From Flavobacteriales bacterium UBA2306 (lineage in GTDB: Bacteria; Bacteroidota; Bacteroidia; Flavobacteriales; Weeksellaceae): a stretch of 64,000 nt of DNA. Both the position numbers and the translations under genes were made by a program. Every line of letters begins with the position of its first letter. Positions within the stretch are counted from its first letter, which is position 1. The stretch is from positions 56,712 to 120,711 of the forward strand of contig DDVS01000001.1 in the NCBI GenBank assembly GCA_002345565.1, read 5' to 3'. The notes beneath the pieces were generated by a model. That model saw only the letters and a list, made by a program, of their open reading frames with translations. It made no database searches and was not told where the DNA came from. This document shows positions 8,825 through 17,418 of this stretch, one piece after another.

Positions 8825-8981
8825 ATTCCAAATTAATCTTTTTTAATGTTTTATTAAATCTAGGTGTGAAACATTTAATTTTTTTTGTAAATGATACCTC
8901 ACAAATTACTGAGATTCTCTTTGTACAGTAAAGTATATTGTTGCCTATCATAATGACTTCGGTTATATATTTTCCCCACTC

Positions 8982-9026
8982 TATGACTATAGTCATAAAA
9001 TAGAAAGTTATGTCTCTCTAACTTTG
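8982..9026 (+). promoter_or_regulatory. Crp/Fnr-type operator and -7 box for the lipoprotein gene
   Basis: TATGACTATAGTCATA (8982-8997) is a perfect palindrome and the best match to the operator consensus in the window. TAACTTTG (9019-9026) matches TAnnTTTG and starts 29.5 bp from the operator centre. An imperfect second operator-like sequence lies at about 8952-8967. Confidence 0.75.
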
Positions 9027-9049
9027 ATGATACCAAAAATAAAGTTATT

Positions 9050-9286
9050 ATGAAAAAGTTAATCTTAACCTCAGCTATCGGCTTGATATTTAGTTGCAAT
9101 GGTAATAAGTCCAATGATAATTATCGATCAGACTCTGTGAGTGTCTCCAACAGTCAAAATGATTCGCTCTCCACGTCTTCTTCAATGAATAATACTGCAA
9201 CTCCCGACAGTACTAATTTAAATTCCAGTTCAACGTCTGCAAATGACACCTTAACCAAAAGAAAGGACTCTGTTAGACGACGCTAG
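9050..9286 (+). CDS. Small Ser/Asn/Thr-rich lipoprotein
   Basis: The 78-aa product starts MKKLILTSAIGLIFSCNG, a type II signal with a lipobox-like LIFSC; Cys at residue 16 would be lipidated. The mature part is almost wholly Ser, Asn, Asp and Thr and ends in a basic tail (KRKDSVRRR). No domain is recognised; it looks disordered. It sits directly behind the best operator/-7 box in the window, so stress induction is expected. Envelope location is inferred from the lipobox. Confidence 0.75.
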   Translation: MKKLILTSAIGLIFSCNGNKSNDNYRSDSVSVSNSQNDSLSTSSSMNNTATPDSTNLNSSSTSANDTLTKRKDSVRRR

Positions 9287-9510
9287 TTTTTCCAACCCAC
9301 TTTCATTTCATATCGACAATTAAATTTCTTATTCAAATTAACCTTATTGACAAATATTGGTGAGGTTATTTAGTCTTGTTTTTATTTGATTTATTATCAA
9401 ATAGTTGGAATGATTGTTGATTGTTTTTACACTGAAATGTCACTTAGTTGAAGATAATTTATGTTTTTAAAAGTTAAACTTTTAGATTCATAAAAAGTAA
9501 TAGATAAATT

Positions 9511-10107
9511 ATGGTCATAGAAGAACTAACTTTAGAATCATATGGAGCTGATACGGAACATTATGCTGCCGGCAGTATTATTTTCTTTGAAGGAAATACT
9601 CCTTCCCATTATTATCAGATCATTGAGGGAGAGGTTAAATTGAATAACTACAATGAAGATGGTAAAGAATCCATACAAGATATTCTAGAACAAGGGCAAA
9701 GCGTTGGAGCGTCAATGCTTTTCATCGATAAACCTTATCCTATCAATGCTGTAGCATTATTACCCTGTAAGGTTTTGAAATTGTCAAAAGTCAAATTTTT
9801 TGCATTACTAGAGAGGCATCCAGAGAATTTTTTGGATATGGTAAAAAGCATTTCACATTCCATGTATTTCAAGTATATCATGGATCGAAGTATAAAATCC
9901 CAAACCCCTCTTTCAAAACTACGTGCGTTTATGGATTATTTGAAAAGTTTGCAGGAAGATACAGAACCTTTTTCCTTTCAGATTCCCTTAACAAGGCAGC
10001 AGCTGGCTGATTTTACCGGGCTGTTCGTTGAAACCACAATAAGAACTTTGAAAATGATGGAACGAGACAATATTGTCCAGATCAGAAATCACAAGGTTAT
10101 TTATTAA
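9511..10107 (+). CDS. Crp/Fnr-family transcriptional regulator
   Basis: The 198-aa protein has an N-terminal cyclic-nucleotide-binding-like beta-roll (AAGSIIFFEGNTPSHYYQIIEGEVKL) and a C-terminal winged helix with IPLTRQQLADFTGL and VETTIRTLKMME. The recognition-helix pattern V-E-x-x-x-R resembles Fnr (contacts to a TGA half-site). It lacks an N-terminal cysteine cluster, so it is not an Fe-S Fnr. It is one of four such paralogues in ~17 kb. Effector unknown. A TTGAT-like inverted repeat (9384-9402) lies upstream, but its spacing differs from the operators described. Confidence 0.9.
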   Translation: MVIEELTLESYGADTEHYAAGSIIFFEGNTPSHYYQIIEGEVKLNNYNEDGKESIQDILEQGQSVGASMLFIDKPYPINAVALLPCKVLKLSKVKFFALLERHPENFLDMVKSISHSMYFKYIMDRSIKSQTPLSKLRAFMDYLKSLQEDTEPFSFQIPLTRQQLADFTGLFVETTIRTLKMMERDNIVQIRNHKVIY

Positions 10108-10134
10108 TTAAAGATCTTTTTTCACCTTATCATT

Positions 10135-10158
10135 CTACATTCATAGAATTGAATGTAG
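10135..10158. repeat. 8-bp inverted repeat between crp gene and catalase
   Basis: CTACATTC (10135-10142) and GAATGTAG (10151-10158) form a perfect inverted repeat with an 8-bp spacer. There is no T tract, so it is more likely an operator for the catalase gene (start at 10199) than a terminator. Confidence 0.4.
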
Positions 10159-10198
10159 GGATAACTGCATACCGAAACAAATCATAAACATTATAAAA

Positions 10199-12343
10199 AT
10201 GAAACCAGAAAAAGAGCCTAAAAATGCAAAGCTGGATCAGCTTCAAAGTCATAAGACAGACAATATGGATCAAAAACTGACCACCAATCAAGGTCTAAAA
10301 ATCAATAATAATCAGGACTCATTAAAGTCAGGAGAACGAGGTCCAAGTTTGCTGGAAGATTTTATTCTACGGGAAAAAATTACCCATTTTGATCATGAGA
10401 GAATTCCGGAAAGAATTGTCCACGCAAGAGGTTCTGGTGCACATGGAGTTTTCAAATTGACTCAAAATATGGAGAAGTATACCAAAGCTAGATTTCTTAC
10501 TGAAGTTGGTAAAGAAATTCCGGTATTTGTGAGGTTTTCAACTGTAGCAGGAAGTCGCGGAAGCACAGATCTGGCAAGGGATGTAAGAGGATTTGCGGTC
10601 AAATTTTATACAGATGAAGGGAATTATGATCTCGTGGCGAATAATATGCCGGTGTTTTTCATCCAGGATGCAATGAAGTTTCCCGATCTGGTACATGCCG
10701 TAAAACCTGAACCGGACAATGAAATTCCGCAGGCTGCTTCTGCGCATGATACATTCTGGGATTTTATATCGCTAATGCCGGAAAGTATGCACATGATAAT
10801 GTGGCTGATGAGTGATCGTGCTATTCCCAGAAGTTATAGGATGATGGAAGGTTTCGGTGTCCATTCCTTTAAATTTATTAATAGTGAAGGCGATGTTCAT
10901 TTTGTTAAATTTCATTTTAAACCAAAATTGGGAGTTCATTCTGTCGCTTGGGATGAGGCTACCAAAATTTCCGGTAAAGATCCTGATTTTCACAGAAGAG
11001 ATCTTTGGGAAGCCATTGAAAACGGAGCATTTCCGGAGTGGGAATTCGGTGTTCAATTGATTCCTGAGGAAAATGAGAATGATTATGATTTTGACCTTTT
11101 AGACCCTACGAAAATAGTTCCTGAGGAGTTAGTTCCTGTCCAGATCATCGGGACTTTGACACTTAATAAAAATCCTGATAATTTCTTTGCGGAAACCGAG
11201 CAGATCGCGTTTCATCCAGGACATTTAGTTCCTGGAATTGACTTTAGTAATGATCCCTTATTGCAAGGGCGTATATTTTCTTATACCGATACGCAGTTAT
11301 CCCGATTAGGTTCTCCTAATTTCCATGAGATCCCGATCAATAGATCAGTCAATACCGTCCACAATAATCAGAGGGATGGACATATGCGTCAGCAGATCGT
11401 CAAAGGAAAAGTCAGTTATGAACCTAATTCCATCGGCGGAGGATGTCCTTATCAGGCTATGATGAAAGAAGGCGGGTTTGTTTCACAGGCAGAACGTGTC
11501 GATGGTCATAAAGTTCGTGCAAGAAGCCAAAGTTTTGTGGATCATTATTCTCAAGCCAAATTATTCTACAATAGCCAATCAGACCCGGAAAAAGTTCATC
11601 TTCAAAAAGCTTTGATCTTTGAACTGTCAAAAGTGACGATTCCTGCCATTAGAGAAAGATTAGTCGGACAGTTATTATTCATTGATAAAGAACTAGCCTC
11701 TATTGTCGCTAAGAAAGTTGGTGTTGATGTTGTAAAATTGAAGCAACCTAACGGAAGCATTCCTGCTGATATAAATTCCAAAACATTGCAAAGCAAAGAA
11801 AGAGAGCCTAGTATTTCAACCTCCGAAGCTTTAAGTATGAAAAATACAGTTAAAGATTCTATAGAAAGTAGAGTTGTTGGCTTCATTATGGAAGATGGCG
11901 TGAATGCTAATGACGTTCAAAATTTGAAATCAAAACTTGAAAAGAAAGGTGCTGTTGTGCAGATCATCGCTGGCAGTCTTTCGCCTGTTAAAGCGGATGA
12001 TGGGACGATTTTCGAGCCTAAACATTCTTTAACAAGTACAGCTAGTGTTTGTTTTGATGCATTATATCTATGTAGTGGAAAGAAATCGGCTGATAATCTT
12101 ATGAATGTCGAAAACAAACCGGGAACGATACATTTTGTCAACGAAGCTTATAAACATTGCAAAGCCATTTATTTTGGTAGAGATACAGATGCTATTTACA
12201 AAGCCAGCCAAGTGAACAGTAAAAGCCACGAAGATCCAGCAATAGTAACATCGGATGTTAAGAATGCGGATGAATCTTTTATTCAAGCAATAGCTAATCA
12301 TCGTGTTTGGGAATTGGAAATTGAAAGAAATAATCCGGCTTAA
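10199..12343 (+). CDS. katE: Large-subunit catalase (HPII/KatE type)
   Basis: At 714 aa it has the size of clade 2 catalases: a ~30-residue N-terminal extension, the catalase core, and a C-terminal flavodoxin-like (class I amidotransferase/PfpI-like) domain from about residue 555 (VVGFIMEDGVNANDVQ, KADDGTIFEPKHS). Core motifs: distal histidine IVHARGSGAHG, distal asparagine NNMPVFFIQDAMKFPD, proximal heme tyrosine FSYTDTQLSRLGSPNF. It breaks down hydrogen peroxide in the cytoplasm. The 30-bp gap to the alcohol dehydrogenase suggests one operon. Unlike its truncated paralogue at 6057, no TATGA-N6-TCATA operator is visible upstream. Confidence 0.95.
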   Translation: MKPEKEPKNAKLDQLQSHKTDNMDQKLTTNQGLKINNNQDSLKSGERGPSLLEDFILREKITHFDHERIPERIVHARGSGAHGVFKLTQNMEKYTKARFLTEVGKEIPVFVRFSTVAGSRGSTDLARDVRGFAVKFYTDEGNYDLVANNMPVFFIQDAMKFPDLVHAVKPEPDNEIPQAASAHDTFWDFISLMPESMHMIMWLMSDRAIPRSYRMMEGFGVHSFKFINSEGDVHFVKFHFKPKLGVHSVAWDEATKISGKDPDFHRRDLWEAIENGAFPEWEFGVQLIPEENENDYDFDLLDPTKIVPEELVPVQIIGTLTLNKNPDNFFAETEQIAFHPGHLVPGIDFSNDPLLQGRIFSYTDTQLSRLGSPNFHEIPINRSVNTVHNNQRDGHMRQQIVKGKVSYEPNSIGGGCPYQAMMKEGGFVSQAERVDGHKVRARSQSFVDHYSQAKLFYNSQSDPEKVHLQKALIFELSKVTIPAIRERLVGQLLFIDKELASIVAKKVGVDVVKLKQPNGSIPADINSKTLQSKEREPSISTSEALSMKNTVKDSIESRVVGFIMEDGVNANDVQNLKSKLEKKGAVVQIIAGSLSPVKADDGTIFEPKHSLTSTASVCFDALYLCSGKKSADNLMNVENKPGTIHFVNEAYKHCKAIYFGRDTDAIYKASQVNSKSHEDPAIVTSDVKNADESFIQAIANHRVWELEIERNNPA

Positions 12344-12373
12344 AGAAAATCAAATCAATCAAAATATTAAGTT

Positions 12374-13540
12374 ATGAAAGCAGCAGTTTTTCACATGCCA
12401 GGTAAGATTACCTGCGACACAGTAGAAGATCCCATCATTGAAGATCCAAATGATATTATTCTGAAAGTAACTTCTACAGCCATTTGCGGAAGCGATCTTC
12501 ATATGTATAGCGGAGGAATGCCTCAACTAAAACCAATGGTTATGGGACACGAGTTTATGGGAATCGTGGAAGAGGTCGGAGCTAACATTTCGCATCTTCA
12601 AATAGGGGATAGAGTAGTTGTCCCTTTTCCAATTGCCTGTGGTGGCTGTTATTTTTGTCAGCACGATTTACCGGGAGCTTGTGAAAACAGCAATCCAGAT
12701 CATTACGGACCGGAAGGTGGAATATTAACAGAAAAAGGAGGCGGAATGTTTGGTTACACCGATCTTTACGGTGGATACAGCGGCGGACAAGCACAATATG
12801 TTCGAGTTCCTTATGCTAATTTTGGTCCAAGAAAAGTTCCTGATATTTTAACCGATGAGCAGGTTCTTTTCCTTACGGATATTTTTCCTACAGGCTATAC
12901 CGGTGTCATGTGGGGAGAATTGAAAGGCGGCGAATCTGTAGCGATTTTCGGAGCAGGACCTGTTGGTTCTATGGCTGTGAAGAGTGCCATTCTTCATAAT
13001 GCTGGAAAGGTTATTGTCATTGATACTTTGCAGTACAGATTAGATCACAACAAAAACCTGACAGGATGTGAAACCATCCTTTGGGAAAACGCAGAACAAA
13101 CTGTCGAACAGATCCGTGATCTGACAGAAGGTAGAGGTGCAGATCTTTGCATCGATGCCGTTGGTTTTGAACCTGAAAGAAATTTATTGGATAAAGCTAA
13201 AGCCGTAATCAATTTCGAAAAAGGCTCGATTAAAGTTTTGGAAGCTTGTATGAGCGGTGTTCGCCGTGGCGGGACAGTTTCTATTTTGGGAGTATATCCG
13301 GTGAATTACGACAATTTCAAATTAGGGCAGATTTTTGATAAGGGCATTACCCTGAAAGCAGGGCAGTCACCAGTTCATGCGATTGTCGACAAACTTCTGA
13401 AATATGTCGAAACCGGACAAGTAAAACTGGACGATATTATTACGCACAGACTTTCTTTGGATGAGGTTGCAAAAGGTTATGAGATATTCCATAAAAAAGA
13501 AGATAATTGTGTAAAAGTCGTTTTGGATCCTTGGAAATAA
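12374..13540 (+). CDS. Zn-dependent alcohol dehydrogenase (formaldehyde-dehydrogenase-like)
   Basis: The 388-aa medium-chain dehydrogenase has a catalytic-zinc region AICGSDLHMY and GHEFMG, a structural-zinc cysteine set (CGGCYFCQHDLPGAC), and a nucleotide-binding Rossmann motif (VAIFGAGPVGSMAV). Length and the insertion near residues 110-140 (GPEGG...GGYSGGQAQYVRVP) resemble the glutathione-independent formaldehyde dehydrogenase/FdhA-like group. The substrate cannot be read from sequence. It lies 30 bp after the catalase, consistent with co-expression under stress. Confidence 0.9.
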   Translation: MKAAVFHMPGKITCDTVEDPIIEDPNDIILKVTSTAICGSDLHMYSGGMPQLKPMVMGHEFMGIVEEVGANISHLQIGDRVVVPFPIACGGCYFCQHDLPGACENSNPDHYGPEGGILTEKGGGMFGYTDLYGGYSGGQAQYVRVPYANFGPRKVPDILTDEQVLFLTDIFPTGYTGVMWGELKGGESVAIFGAGPVGSMAVKSAILHNAGKVIVIDTLQYRLDHNKNLTGCETILWENAEQTVEQIRDLTEGRGADLCIDAVGFEPERNLLDKAKAVINFEKGSIKVLEACMSGVRRGGTVSILGVYPVNYDNFKLGQIFDKGITLKAGQSPVHAIVDKLLKYVETGQVKLDDIITHRLSLDEVAKGYEIFHKKEDNCVKVVLDPWK

Positions 13541-13562
13541 ACCAGCTGTAAGATTAAATAAA

Positions 13563-13588
13563 AACAGGAGATACTAAAATCTCCTGTT
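13563..13588 (-). terminator. Terminator between convergent genes
   Basis: A perfect 10-bp stem AACAGGAGAT/ATCTCCTGTT with a 6-nt loop. On the minus strand it is followed by TTTATTT, so it best serves the 13596-14057 gene. It may also slow transcription from the alcohol dehydrogenase side. Confidence 0.7.
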
Positions 13589-13595
13589 ACATAAT

Positions 13596-14057
13596 TTATT
13601 CGGTTTTGTTTTTATTCTCAAGCTTAGCTTTGAATTCGTGGGATGAATCTTTTATCTTCTTCAATTGTTCGGATACTATTTCTTTGCTATTTTGGTCAAG
13701 ATCATCACTATCTAAGGCTTCTTGATAAGCCTGAATAGCTGCGTTTTCTCCAAACAATACATTTTGCAAGGTTGAAGTTTCTAAACCATTGACCAAGAAA
13801 GAATTTTTGATGTCAATCCAAGCTCTATGAAAAGCGCCGGAAACTGATGTTGAGTCATCATATTTTCCGCCTTTTTCAATGATAAGATTAATTAATTCAT
13901 TTTTCATGATTTTACTTTGGGAAGTCATGTGTTCGTAATCATCTTGTAAATCGTGATTCATTTCCCAAATTTTGCCTTCTACCTTTTCATAGCCAGCAAG
14001 TCTGTCATTAGTAATATGAAGTAGGTCATTCAGGACATTGATTTCTTTATTTTCCAT
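13596..14057 (-). CDS. PA2169-type four-helix-bundle protein (DUF2383)
   Basis: The 153-aa protein is all-helical in appearance with heptad-like patterning. The phrases LNDLLHITNDRLAGYEKV, GAFHRAWIDIK and LFGENAAIQAYQEAL are typical of the PA2169/DUF2383 family, a ferritin-like helical bundle often found near stress genes. It carries acidic residues and His at family positions, but metal binding is unproven. It is transcribed alone, opposite to its neighbours. Confidence 0.8.
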   Translation of the reverse strand: MENKEINVLNDLLHITNDRLAGYEKVEGKIWEMNHDLQDDYEHMTSQSKIMKNELINLIIEKGGKYDDSTSVSGAFHRAWIDIKNSFLVNGLETSTLQNVLFGENAAIQAYQEALDSDDLDQNSKEIVSEQLKKIKDSSHEFKAKLENKNKTE

Positions 14058-14216
14058 AACAATTTTTTTGATAGGAAGAGATACAAGAATAATGCCTTCA
14101 AATTATAATTAAATTATATGTAGACGAAAAATGATCAAATAATTTTTATGAATTAATATTGGCTTGATTGTAGTTTAAATTAATAAAAATTCTCTCAACT
14201 TAAATATTTAAGAAAA

Positions 14217-15491
14217 ATGGAACAAAAAAGCATAGTTATCATCGGTGGCGGTTTCGCAGGAGTGGAATTAGCCGAACGATTATTAAAAAGTAATATTGGC
14301 TATCAAATAATTTTGATAGATAGGAACAACTATAATTTTTTTCCGCCATTGTTGTATCAAGTGGCTACCGGTTTTTTGGATGTGTCTAATATCAGTTATC
14401 CTTTCAGAAAACATTTCAGAAACGATAAGCGCTTTTCATTTGTAATGGCTGAGTTGCTGGAAATAAAACCAGATGAAAATAAAGTTATACTAAATATTGG
14501 CGAATTATCCTATTCTAAGTTAGTCATTGCAACCGGAACTATAACCAATTATTTTGGCAATGAAAATATCCAGACAAATGCCCTTCCGATGAAAACCATT
14601 ACGGATGCCATCAATTTAAAAAATAGGATTCTGGAAAGATTGGAAAAAGCTTCCCGCACTTTTAATGAAGAAGAAAGAAGAAAACTCACCACTTTTGTCA
14701 TAGCCGGAGGAGGACCTACGGGTGTTGAGATTGCAGGTATGTTGGCTGAACTGAGAAAAAATATACTTTTCAAAGATTATCCCGAGTTGGAAAGTGTAGC
14801 TTTCGATATTTATTTGATTGATGGATTACCCAACGTTCTGGCATCTATGAGCAAAGATTCTCAGCAATATGCGTATCAATCACTCAAGGAAATGGGAATC
14901 TTGATTAAACTTGGTCAGGTTGTAAAAGATTATAAGGATGATGTTATTCACTTAGCAGATGACACAACAATTCTAAGTCAAAATCTGATATGGACCGCAG
15001 GAGTTACAGCGCAAACTTTCAAAGGAATTCCTGCAGAAGCGTATGGAAAAGGAAAGCGTTTGATGGTGGATGCCTACAACGAGATTTTGATCCTTAAAAA
15101 TATTTATGCCATTGGAGATACAAGTCTGATGAAAGCGGATCCAGCATTTGCGGAGGGTCATCCCCAGCTTGCACAGGTTGCCATCCAACAGGCCAAACAG
15201 CTTGCGAAAAATTTTTCAGCAACAGAAAAAGGTAAAGAACTGACACCTTTCAAATATGACGATAAAGGTTCTATGGCAATCATTAGAAGAAACCGTGCGG
15301 TTGCAGATCTGCAAGGTCCGATAAAGCATTTCAACGGCTTTATCGCTTGGCTCATCTGGGTTTTTATTCATCTGATGTCTTTAATCAATTTCAGGAATAG
15401 GATTACGACATTCTTCAACTGGCTCAACTCTTATATTACAAAAGACCAGCCTTTAAGAATGATCATTGATCCTTCCAAAAAACAGACTTGA
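14217..15491 (+). CDS. ndh: Type II NADH dehydrogenase-like NAD(P)/FAD oxidoreductase
   Basis: The 424-aa protein has an N-terminal FAD-binding motif (IVIIGGGFAGVELAERL), NFFPPLLYQVATGFLD, a second Rossmann motif for NADH (TFVIAGGGPTGVEIAGMLAE) near residue 160, and the C-terminal FAD contact IYAIGDTSL plus AQVAIQQAKQLAKN. A hydrophobic C-terminal part (IAWLIWVFIHLMSLINF) fits membrane attachment of NDH-2. It would pass electrons from NADH to quinone without proton pumping. It is preceded by a long A/T-rich leader and appears monocistronic. Confidence 0.9.
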   Translation: MEQKSIVIIGGGFAGVELAERLLKSNIGYQIILIDRNNYNFFPPLLYQVATGFLDVSNISYPFRKHFRNDKRFSFVMAELLEIKPDENKVILNIGELSYSKLVIATGTITNYFGNENIQTNALPMKTITDAINLKNRILERLEKASRTFNEEERRKLTTFVIAGGGPTGVEIAGMLAELRKNILFKDYPELESVAFDIYLIDGLPNVLASMSKDSQQYAYQSLKEMGILIKLGQVVKDYKDDVIHLADDTTILSQNLIWTAGVTAQTFKGIPAEAYGKGKRLMVDAYNEILILKNIYAIGDTSLMKADPAFAEGHPQLAQVAIQQAKQLAKNFSATEKGKELTPFKYDDKGSMAIIRRNRAVADLQGPIKHFNGFIAWLIWVFIHLMSLINFRNRITTFFNWLNSYITKDQPLRMIIDPSKKQT

Positions 15492-15709
15492 CTTTATTTT
15501 CAAATTTTTCATAATTAATCAAATCATAAAATAATTTTATCAAAGTATTCGCTTCGGCTCAACACTTTATGTCTAATAGTATTACCAAAGAGATAATATC
15601 AATTCAGCGAAATCAATTATGATCTCTTCAATAGTTGGTAAAGGCATAAATTCAATTCTGTAGCGGATTATGGTACTCCTATTTTGAACTGAAGCATGAG
15701 AATCAATAA

Positions 15710-16306
15710 TTAATAAAATATTTTTCTATTAATTATTTTAAGTACATTCTCTTGCTCTAGTTTTTTGATGGTTCTGATAGCCGTCTCCACTCGTAATCCC
15801 GTCATAGATGCCAATTGCTGTCTGGTGAGTGGAACTTCATAAGAGAATTGTTCCTGATCATGACTAAAGCTTTTATGATACTCTATGACACCCCTTATTC
15901 TCACTTCCGGGTGGAGAGATGAGTTATTTTCCAGCATAATATATTTGTAGTACAGTCTTTCCGATAGAAATTTATTAATGTCTCTCGATACATTTGGATG
16001 TTCATCCAATAATTTTTCAAATTTGGATTTTCGGAGCCTAATAACAGTCGATTCTTCAACAACAACAGCATTTACCGGGTACTTCTGATCGATGAATAAC
16101 AGCAGTTCGCAGACACTCAATCCTTTGTGGAGGATAGCTAGAATTAATTCTTTGCCCTCCTCATTGTAATGATTCAGTTTGATTCTGCCGGAAATGATCT
16201 GGTAATAATATTTAGGTTTTTCACCTTCGTTAAAGATGATATCGCGGGTGTTGAAATTTTCTATTTCACCACCATAGTCTAACAAAAGATCTTCATTGAT
16301 TAACAT
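15710..16306 (-). CDS. Crp/Fnr-family transcriptional regulator
   Basis: The 198-aa paralogue has the cyclic-nucleotide-binding-like fold (INFNTRDI-type start, YYYQIISGRIKLNHYNEEGKE) and the winged helix VPLTRQQLASMTGLRVETAIRT with V-E-x-x-x-R in the recognition helix. It faces away from the ndh gene and is divergent from the KGG gene. The intergenic region up to 16612 holds two TGA-N6-TCA sites placed for the KGG promoter, but none correctly placed for this gene. Effector unknown. Confidence 0.9.
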   Translation of the reverse strand: MLINEDLLLDYGGEIENFNTRDIIFNEGEKPKYYYQIISGRIKLNHYNEEGKELILAILHKGLSVCELLLFIDQKYPVNAVVVEESTVIRLRKSKFEKLLDEHPNVSRDINKFLSERLYYKYIMLENNSSLHPEVRIRGVIEYHKSFSHDQEQFSYEVPLTRQQLASMTGLRVETAIRTIKKLEQENVLKIINRKIFY

Positions 16307-16465
16307 AAGGACAATTTTAAATGTTACGAATGGAATAAGAATGTCTCAATTAGTGCAGTAGTTCCTGTCGTCTTGAAATCATAAGTAAAAATTCATATCT
16401 CAAAAGTCAACAGGGCATGCTGAAAAAATCATGTTAAAGGTAAAGATTATATTTTTTATCGGTCG

Positions 16466-16510
16466 TATGACCACAGTCATAAGGTGACCAATATCATAGT
16501 GTTACCTTTG
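16466..16510 (+). promoter_or_regulatory. Double Crp/Fnr-type operator and -7 box for the KGG gene
   Basis: TATGACCACAGTCATA (16466-16481) is followed by a second TGA-N6-TCA site (16483-16498, GGTGACCAATATCATA). TACCTTTG (16503-16510) is a perfect TAnnTTTG box starting 29.5 bp from the centre of the first operator. The second site lies between operator and box, where it could repress or add regulation. Confidence 0.75.
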
Positions 16511-16611
16511 AAATACCATCTTACAAAATTTACCAAAACAGGAAATGTTGTTCTCATACTAGTCACAGACAGCAATTTTTATCACTAAATATTAATATAA
16601 AATTTAAAGTT

Positions 16612-17352
16612 ATGAACACTAGAAATTCAAGCAACAGTAGTTCAAGAAACAATTCTTCAAATTCTTCACAAGATGCCAGATCTATTTTTGAAGAGATCTA
16701 TCAACTAGGTTACGACCACGGTTTTAACGATGCTACCCAAGACGAGGAGTACGATGACGACTTCTCCGATTATGAAGATGAATATGATGATTATGAATTT
16801 TCCAATAGTTATGATGACGACGATGATGACGATTACGACAATGACTATGAAGATGATTATGATGAAGACGACGATGACGATGACGATGAAAGAGGCGGTT
16901 CCAGAGGTCGAGGAGGTAATCAGCAACGTGACAGTCAGGGAAGATTTACTTCAGGCGGACGTTCGAGCGGTTCAGGTTCTCGGGGCGGAAGGAGTTCAAA
17001 TCGCGGTAGAAACTCCGACTCTTCAGGAAGAAGTTCCAACTCTGGTAGAGGAGGAAGTTCAAGCAATAGATCCAATTCTGGAAGTAGTTCTAATTCGGGC
17101 AGAAGCAGCAACAGCAATTCTGGATCTGGAAGAAGCGGTAACTCAGGCAGCAGATCCAATTCTGGCCGAGGTTCCAACTCAGGCAGAAGTTCTAATGGAA
17201 ACTCTGGCGGAACTTCAAAACGTGGTTTTGCATCTATGAGCAAGGCAGAACGTACCAGAATTGCCAGAATGGGAGGTGAGGCGTCACACGGCGGAGGAAG
17301 ATCTTCAGGATCAGGTAGATCCGGATTCGGAGGAAGACGTAATAATTCATAG
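16612..17352 (+). CDS. KGG-motif stress protein with acidic and Gly/Arg/Ser-rich tracts
   Basis: The 246-aa low-complexity protein has four parts: a Ser/Asn-rich start (1-20), a short helical segment (EEIYQLGYDHGF), an acidic run of Asp/Glu/Tyr (about 44-93), then a Gly/Ser/Arg/Asn-rich repeat region (about 94-201) and a KGG-like motif (GFASMSKAERTRIARMGG, about 205-222). KGG/YciG proteins are small general-stress proteins in enterobacteria, next to DUF892 genes as here. The long charged linker is unusual compared with ~60-aa YciG. It is probably a disordered, possibly nucleic-acid-binding protein (inference). Strong operator and terminator flank it. Confidence 0.85.
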   Translation: MNTRNSSNSSSRNNSSNSSQDARSIFEEIYQLGYDHGFNDATQDEEYDDDFSDYEDEYDDYEFSNSYDDDDDDDYDNDYEDDYDEDDDDDDDERGGSRGRGGNQQRDSQGRFTSGGRSSGSGSRGGRSSNRGRNSDSSGRSSNSGRGGSSSNRSNSGSSSNSGRSSNSNSGSGRSGNSGSRSNSGRGSNSGRSSNGNSGGTSKRGFASMSKAERTRIARMGGEASHGGGRSSGSGRSGFGGRRNNS

Positions 17353-17371
17353 TTTTTTCAATATTTCCGTA

Positions 17372-17400
17372 CGGTTACCTCTTCGGAGGTAATCGTTTTT
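17372..17400 (+). terminator. Strong terminator with a UUCG loop after the KGG gene
   Basis: CGGTTACCTC (17372-17381) and GAGGTAATCG (17386-17395) form a 10-bp stem (one G-U pair) closed by the stable TTCG tetraloop, followed by TTTTT. It stands only 18 bp before the next start codon and no new promoter fits between, so it may act as a partial terminator that sets the KGG:DUF892 ratio. Confidence 0.85.
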
Positions 17401-17418
17401 AATCAAAAAATACACGTT

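Noticed and set aside
8952..8967. Second operator before the lipoprotein gene (AATGACTTCGGTTAT)
   Set aside because: One half-site is degenerate (TTA for TCA) and no box lies 29.5 bp further on.
9384..9402. ATTTGAT/ATCAAAT inverted repeat as an Fnr site for the 9511 gene
   Set aside because: The spacer is 5 bp, giving TGA-N7-TCA, and no -7 box lies at the distance seen for the other operators. Kept only as a weak possibility.
16705..17243. Long open frames on both strands inside the KGG gene
   Set aside because: They arise from the repetitive GAY, AGY and GGN codons of the low-complexity protein and have no start context or plausible composition.
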